From Chamaelirium japonicum (Eukaryota > Streptophyta > Magnoliopsida > Liliales > Melanthiaceae), in the NCBI GenBank assembly GCA_947650365.1, contig OX393551.1:66847406-66911405 (forward strand): DNA of 64,000 nucleotides, written 5' to 3'. The translations under genes and the position numbers were made by a program. The notes below the pieces were generated by a model. That model saw only the letters and a program-made list of their open reading frames with translations. It was not told the origin of the DNA and did no database searches. Shown one piece after another: positions 55,986 to 64,000 of this stretch; position 1 is the stretch's first letter, and each line of letters begins with the position of its first letter.

Positions 55986-58380
55986 GATTGGGTAGAATGG
56001 ATTTTCATCATTCAAGTCCTCACAGCACTAGGCTTTGCCAAGAATTTTATTTCCCTAGTTTACACTTGCAATTCTAATGTCTCATTTGTTTTGTTGATCA
56101 ATGGGGTACCAGAGGGCGATATTCAGGCCCAAAGGGGACTCCGATAGGGCTGCCCCCTGTCCTCCTATCTCGTCCTGCATTGCACTGAGGCAATCTCCCG
56201 TTTGATAACTATTGCTATAGATGATAAGTTGATCCAATGTATCATAATCGACAAAGAAGGTGCTACGATCTCTCATCTGTTTTATGCTGATGACATTTTT
56301 ATTTTTGGCAGGGCTATTGACGGGGAGATCGATAATATCAACAATATCTTTGATCTCTATTGTGAATGGTCGAGTCAGAAAGTTAATAGATCCAAATCCA
56401 AAATTACTTTCTCAACAAATGTGACGAGTTCTAGGCAAATGACCATTGCGGCATATACAAGAGTGACAATCATGAAGAAAGATGAATTGTATATGGCTCC
56501 CCCCTCTTCTGTGGGAGATCGAGAATCAAAGCTTTTGTCTTTCTTGAACATAAGCTGGAATCCAAACTTAAAGTGTGGAAATCGAAGACGCTATCGCATG
56601 CTGAAAGATCTATCGTAATCAAGTCCTATCTCTCCTCCATCCATGTATACTTCATGTCCACCATGCTCATCCCGAAGGTCATGATCGACAAACTCAAAGC
56701 TATCCAACGTAATTTCTGATGGGGATACGAGCCCAATAGACGACACGTGTACTTGCTTAAGTGGAGGGATTTCTTCAAACCCAAGCTAGAGAGGGGCTTG
56801 GGCTTTCGCAATTTGGCTCTCGTCAACCAAGCCATGCTAATGAAACTAACTTGGACCTTCTGGATCGATGGTGGGTGGAGATCTTAACCATGAGGTACGG
56901 ATCGCATTCGGATTCTAGTTGAGTCTCTAATAGAACCAGTGATTCTTTGGTTTGGAAGAGCCTTCTCCATGGATGTAATCTCTTGATACCTTTTCGTTGT
57001 TGGAGGATCGGCGACGGGGCCTCTATCTCGGTATTTGGTAATTAATGGATACCAACTCTACTGGGTTTCGTCATTCGCAACGAGCCTATTAATGGCCAAG
57101 AGATAAAGGTGGCCGATCTTATTGATCCATCCTCCCGATCTTGGAGGCTAGATAAATTCTTAAGGCTGTGCCTTCACTAGTTAGAGAAAAATGTTATTCG
57201 CATGATTCACTTAGCCGTTACCCAAAGCAAGATATGATAATGTGGTCCCCGTCCACTGATGGACATTTCTCGGTGAAATCAGCCTACTGGGCCTTGTTAT
57301 CTGCTAAATATGGGGCATCTACCTCATTGGTCTCCTCAGACTTCGCCTGGAAATAGTTCTGGAAACTTAAAGATTGTCTCCCCAAGACCCATCTTTTCAC
57401 CTTGTGAGCGTTGCGTGGATGTATTCCCACTTCTCTACGAGTTGCAACCCGATTGCCGTATATCGATGGTCTCTGCTCATCTGCAACCAAGCGGAGGAAT
57501 ATGTGGAGCATGCCTTATTTTATTGCTCATATGACATGGCAGTGTGGTTCGGGTCGGATCTACAGCTCAATATGGAAGGCCCTTGGCAAACTTTCACACA
57601 ATGAATTGCTTAATTACTGGAATTGGCGGAAACCAACAAGTCCTCTTTCAATTATGGCTCAATCATTCTTTGGAATATTTGGAAGGCTAGGAATCACTAG
57701 GTGTTTGATAGAGTGCCCCCAAGACCCATCTTGATTTTGATCACCTCCAACTCCCTTTTTAGAGATCTTTCCTCAGCTTATCAGAAGGGTCCGGAGGTGC
57801 ATCCATCCCACTGGCTTCCCCCAGATCAAGGATCCTTTAAGGCTAATGTAGACGGTGCTCTATGCAGTTCTCAATCGGCAGTTGGGGTCATTATCCGAGA
57901 TAGCTCTGCCACACATATTCTTTGCAAGGGTGAGACCTTCGACAGTGGTGAAGTCATTGAGATCGAAGATAGAGCATTTTTGCAAGGCCTCAAAGCCTTA
58001 CAAAAAATTGATGCTACTTCTGTTGTCATAGAGGGTGACAACCCGGTTTTATGCCATCTTCTTTCAGATGGGGATCTTTCCCCACCATGGCTGATACATA
58101 GTATTGTATCCGACCGCAGGACTATTTCCTGAAGCTTCACTTCATGTAGCTTTTTGCATGTTAGACGGGATAATAACGCTTGAGCTGATGCGTTGGCCAA
58201 GTTCGCACTTCGGGAGTCTACCTCATTTTCCTCCTCTATTCCTATCTGTTATCTCCTCTCGAATTCATAAAGAGATCGATGGATTTATGCAATAATTAAT
58301 TATACTATTTCTTCTGCTATTTGGGCTGGGGCGCCATGAATAGAACCCCGTAGTTTCTACCAAATTTTTTTAAAAAATAT
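55986..58380 (+). mobile_element. 5'-truncated L1-type LINE with RNase H domain
   Basis: Begins inside the reverse transcriptase (WVEWIFIIQVLTALGF). It has QRGLRQGCPLS near 56140, the catalytic FYADDIFIFG near 56280, and a plant L1 C-terminal region (GLGFRNLALVNQAMLMKLTW, 56790-56850). A zf-RVT-like part with WSPSTDGHFSVKSAYWALL lies near 57245. An RNase H part lies at 57830-58130 (FKANVDGALCSSQSAVGVII and VVIEGDNPVL). Several stops (for example at 57354) and frameshifts make it non-functional. Endonuclease and ORF1 are missing, as expected for 5' truncation. The 3' end is near the A/T-rich 58360-58380; no long poly(A) remains. Confidence 0.85.
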
Positions 58381-59097
58381 TTCATTGCTATATCCACTGG
58401 GCTTAGTAATTCACACTCCATTGGTTACTTGCAACCTCCTCTTTAAATTACACCCAAGTTAATTTATAAAAGCAATCACAACGACCCCTCAATTACTTTT
58501 TTTGCACCCTTTTTAATTTATACATCCCCTCCGTTTCATACTCCGCCCTGGTTATTTTATATGAGCACCCTGTCTTGCTAATTGATTTAGACTAGCCCTC
58601 AGGTTAGGTCTGACCCATCTTAGGTCAAATCTGGTCCAAACCGAACCCAAACCAGACCTGACCTGGTTGACACAGATTCGAACTAGTCTAAACCATAGAA
58701 GAGAGCAGTAGTAGCAATGGCGCCGTGACCCTCCTCGTCTGGGCACCGATAAGCCAAATGCATTTCTATGCATTTTTTGCATTTCTCTACATCTTTGGCC
58801 GTATTGCGTTGAAGTCTTGAAGACCTTTGCTATGTGCCACGCCGAAGGCGTCCACTACGTGCCAATCGACACGGACATGCACTAATCTATACAATAATAT
58901 ATGGTGGAGGTTTCATATGTGACACCTCCATCTTTGAGATAAACCCCTCTCTAAACCCCCTCTAGCACAACATATAGAGGTGCCGCCGCTGATGCATGAT
59001 GGCCCTAGGGTCACAGCCCTCAAATGTAATATTTTTCCTCGATGAATGTGGGGCTTTGGATGCTCAATGAACGGAGGGCAGAGAGTTTTGAAAGAAG
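58381..59097. other. Intergenic, no gene seen
   Basis: Contains a small palindromic patch at 58595-58675 (GGTTAGGTCTGACCC and CAGACCTGACCTGG) resembling hAT-type miniature elements. No gene is supported. Confidence 0.5.
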
Positions 59098-59514
59098 GGG
59101 GGGGGGGGGGGGGGGGGGGGGGGGTATTTAATGATTTAACTTTAATGGGTCAGGTTCGGGTTTGTACTTATAACCCGATTGACCCGACTTGACTTGTTTA
59201 CCAAATGGGTCGTGTCAACCCGATCCGACTCGAGCCAACCCGAACCAACCTGACCCAACCCGGCCCAATCCGACACATCTTGACCCAACCCAACAGGTTT
59301 TCATTGGTTATGTTGACCCGACCCGGGCCAACCCAACCCGACCTATTTAGTAAACTAGTTTAACGGGTCGGGTCGGGTCAACCCGTTTATTAGGCGGGTC
59401 GGGTTTGGGTTTAATTTTTTACCTGTTTATTAAACGGGTCGGGGTCAGGTTAGGTGTTTTGCTCTTATACCTATGTCTCAACCCGACCCGACCCGACCCG
59501 ACCCATTGCCACCC
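59098..59514. mobile_element. G run and truncated hAT-type miniature element
   Basis: A run of about 26 G (59098-59123) is followed by sequence closely matching the inside and right end of the 39561 element (GGGTTTGTACTTATAACCCG, CAACCTGACCCAACCCGG) and ending ATTGCCACCCATA. The left ~90 bp of the element is absent. Confidence 0.7.
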
Positions 59515-60854
59515 ATAGTGGTGAAGAGTCGATCATAACACGGGGATTGAGTTAAAGGTCGAATCCAGGCCCTAGCTAGTTATACATCGGTTGGGGGGGG
59601 GGGGACTGCTCTCCACTTATGATCTAAAAAGTGAGGATCTGAAAATCAACGGCTATGATCTATGATCATGGGATGAATCCTAGTGGTGGGCAGCGGCTTG
59701 TGGTGATGGAAATCTCCAGCGATCAATAGGGGAGCCGATCATCAGTGGAGAAGAGTCAGTACACGGAGATTTGAACCTATAGGATTTTTCTCTTTCGCTC
59801 TATAGAATACGTAGATGGTATAGATAAAGAACCTATAGGATTTCATTAGGGCTTTTGGGCCAGCCCGTTTGGCCGGTCAATAGGCGTAGCGGCCCGAGAC
59901 CAAGGGTGAATTCGTGTTCGAGCTATAGGCTTTGGGCTGGGCCTGTCTTGGCCGTGGGCCAACGGGTCATCCTAACCGGAGTGCTGCTTTTTTCCTGAAT
60001 TTTATTTTTTAACATGTAATTAAGGGCTTATTTAATTTTTATCTATATTTTTCTATCCATCAAAACAAGCCGATCCGACATTTGGTTTATTTGAGCTTGG
60101 CTTGGTTAAAAGCTTGGTTTGTTTGAGCTCAGCTTGGCTTGACTAGTAACCGAGCTGAATCGGTCTTTGACTTGTTTGAGCTTGGCTCGTTTACCAAATG
60201 AGCCTAGATCTCGATCTCAAAAAAAAAAGCAATCCATGTTCAAAAAAAAAAATCGAGATCAAACAAACCTGGGGATCGATCTCGATCTCAATCTTTTCTC
60301 TTACGGCTTCAATCTTGCCATCAGATCCTCAAGAAGAAGAAGAAAAGCCCAAATCGAGTCTCAATAGTTCTCCACGGTCGACTAGGGATCAATATCGATC
60401 TTGATCTCTTTCTCTTGGGGCTTCTATCTTGTCACCAGATCTTCAAGAAGAAGAAAAAAAATAAAATTCGGGTCTCGATAGTTCTCCACGTCCGATGGAA
60501 AAAAAAAACAGAGATATGTTCTCACCGTATCCGATATGTTCTCACCATCTCCGATCGATCTGTCTAGCTTTTTTTGTTTGGATGGGGAGATCTCTCTCCG
60601 TCTCTGATCAACTTCAATCTCTCTCACCGTCTTCGTCTCCTTGGGTTCTCGCAGGGGAGTGCTTGTTTTGTTGGGAAGAAGGACAGCTGGCAGAGAAGAA
60701 AGCTAGGTCGCCTCGGGCTGCACATCGGCTCACTGCAATAAAGGAATCTATTGTCAGCGGGCTCATTGAATTTTCATCGTTGATGCATTACTACGGACAA
60801 CTGCGTTGGGTTGTAAATTTACAACTAGTTTTTGGGTTGTCAACCGATCCTATC

Positions 60855-60857
<3 letters not shown>
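59515..60857. other. Intergenic with a ~120-bp tandem duplication
   Basis: 60270-60375 and 60391-60500 are related copies (CAATCTTGCCATCAGATCCTC versus the later copy, and AATAGTTCTCCACGG/ATAGTTCTCCACGTCC). 60080-60190 has repeated TTGAGCTTGGCTTGG motifs. An open frame at 60495-60896 runs into the TA repeat and has no recognisable domain, so I do not call a gene. Confidence 0.5.

Positions 60858-60894
<37 letters not shown>
60858..60894. repeat. (TA)n microsatellite
   Basis: TA run at the left edge of the right-hand foldback array. Confidence 0.95.

Positions 60895-62056
<1,162 letters not shown>

Positions 62057-62142
<86 letters not shown>
62057..62142. repeat. (TA)n microsatellite
   Basis: About 43 TA units between foldback elements. 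Confidence 0.95.
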
Positions 62143-62146
<4 letters not shown>

Positions 62147-62530
62147 AAATGAGTTCCTATGACATGTCATAGGGAGTACCCTATGACATATGGTGAGTTA
62201 GTAACCCTAGAATATTTAGAATATTCTGAATTTTTATGAGGATGATCACCCTATCTTAGATAGGACCCCCGCAAAAAATCGACTCATTCTAAAACTTCTA
62301 GAGGCATCAAATATGATTTTCAATTTAACGATTAAAATGGATGGCCGATAAAGCTTCTAGCATTTGATGCCCCAACAAGTTTTAGAATGCTTTGATTTTT
62401 TGTGGACATTCTATTTAAGGTAAGGTGATCACCCTTAAAAAAATTCAGCACATTCTAAATATTCTAGCATTACTAATTCACCATATGTCATAGGGTACTC
62501 CCTATGACATGTCATAGGAACCCGGCCCTC
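62143..62530. mobile_element. TA-embedded foldback element, subfamily B, copy 2
   Basis: Begins AGGGAAATGAGTTCCTATGA and ends GGAACCCGGCCCTC. It has the same CCTATGACATGTCATAGG end module and centre (ATTTAACGATTAAAATGG, GCTTCTAGCATTTGATGCCC) as 479-862, but inverted. Confidence 0.85.
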
Positions 62531-62548
62531 ATATATATATATATATAT

Positions 62549-63718
<1,170 letters not shown>

Positions 63719-63881
63719 CGGGTCGGGTTGGGCTGGGGTGAGCTAATTCCGACTCCGTCCTAAAACCGATTGGATTGATTTCGTAAATCCCAAATCCGTC
63801 CAAACCCAACTACTTTCATCCCAAACCAGCTCAACAGGATCGGGTCAGGTTTCTCATTTAGGCCGTCTTGTTGCCATCCCT
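63719..63881. mobile_element. hAT-type miniature element relic (right end)
   Basis: GGGTCGGGTTGGGCTGG at the left and GATCGGGTCAGG...TTGTTGCCATCCCTA at the right match the family at 39561. The left terminus is missing. Confidence 0.45.
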
Positions 63882-63938
63882 ACATAGATAAGCAACCGTT
63901 GCACGTGCAACGCACGTGCCCAGTGCCCAGTGCACTAG
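63882..63938 (+). mobile_element. Possible Helitron 3' terminus
   Basis: CCGTTGCACGTGCAACG and GCACGTGCAACGCACGTGC can form a short GC-rich hairpin. They are followed by CAGTGCA and CTAG at 63935-63938, then T. This is the layout of many plant Helitron 3' ends. The 5' end was not located. Confidence 0.5.
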
Positions 63939-64000
63939 TATAAAAAAAAGGGTTGGATTGTTTATGTTTAAGAGAAATCAAAGAATAACTATATCTAGCT

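Overview
The window is repeat-rich nuclear DNA from a flowering plant. Three host genes can be supported: a SUN-domain nuclear-envelope protein (first coding exon, minus strand, 14744-15829), a two-exon sphingoid base C4-hydroxylase (plus strand, 19229-19456 and 26369-26926), and an intronless VQ-motif protein (plus strand, 36681-37340). The hydroxylase and the VQ gene are very rich in G/C at third codon positions while the SUN exon is not. That split is typical of monocots, so a monocot is my best guess, but the sequence does not prove it. Almost everything else is transposable-element debris in nested layers.

Layout. 1-1573: foldback (hairpin) elements embedded in TA microsatellites, ending in a scrap of LTR. 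2710-4651: a solo LTR with a 5-bp target duplication. 5410-13791: a Copia fossil split by a 6.7-kb block holding a minus-strand Ty3/gypsy fossil. 13867-18490: LTR scraps, the SUN exon with its leader, and a TRIM element with a 46-bp interior. 19229-26926: the hydroxylase gene, whose 6.9-kb intron holds a decayed RTE-type LINE, a 1.4-kb DNA transposon and a possible Helitron end. 27569-36029: MITEs, hAT-type miniature elements and SINE-like pieces. 36681-37491: the VQ gene with a partial tandem copy of its own 3' end. 40284-44790: a small non-autonomous LTR element carrying a second solo LTR of the 2710-4651 family. 46166-50220: foldbacks, hAT and Mutator-type MITEs and SINE-like units. 50472-55232: a Copia element with both LTRs. 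55986-58380: a decayed L1-type LINE with an RNase H domain. 60858-63047: a second, larger array of TA-embedded foldback elements. 63719-63938: an hAT scrap and a Helitron-like 3' end.

The host genes are unrelated: one in nuclear envelope structure, one in the endoplasmic reticulum (sphingolipid hydroxylation), one nuclear and probably regulatory. They show no sign of working together. The most unusual signal is the family of long hairpin elements that sit only within TA (or TA-then-GA) microsatellites, in several sequence subfamilies arrayed end to end at both edges of the window. Next are a 47-bp inverted copy of an LTR end around a (TA)n core, and a 56-bp duplication bracketing the gypsy-containing block. 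All similarity statements come from reading the sequence; no database search was possible.
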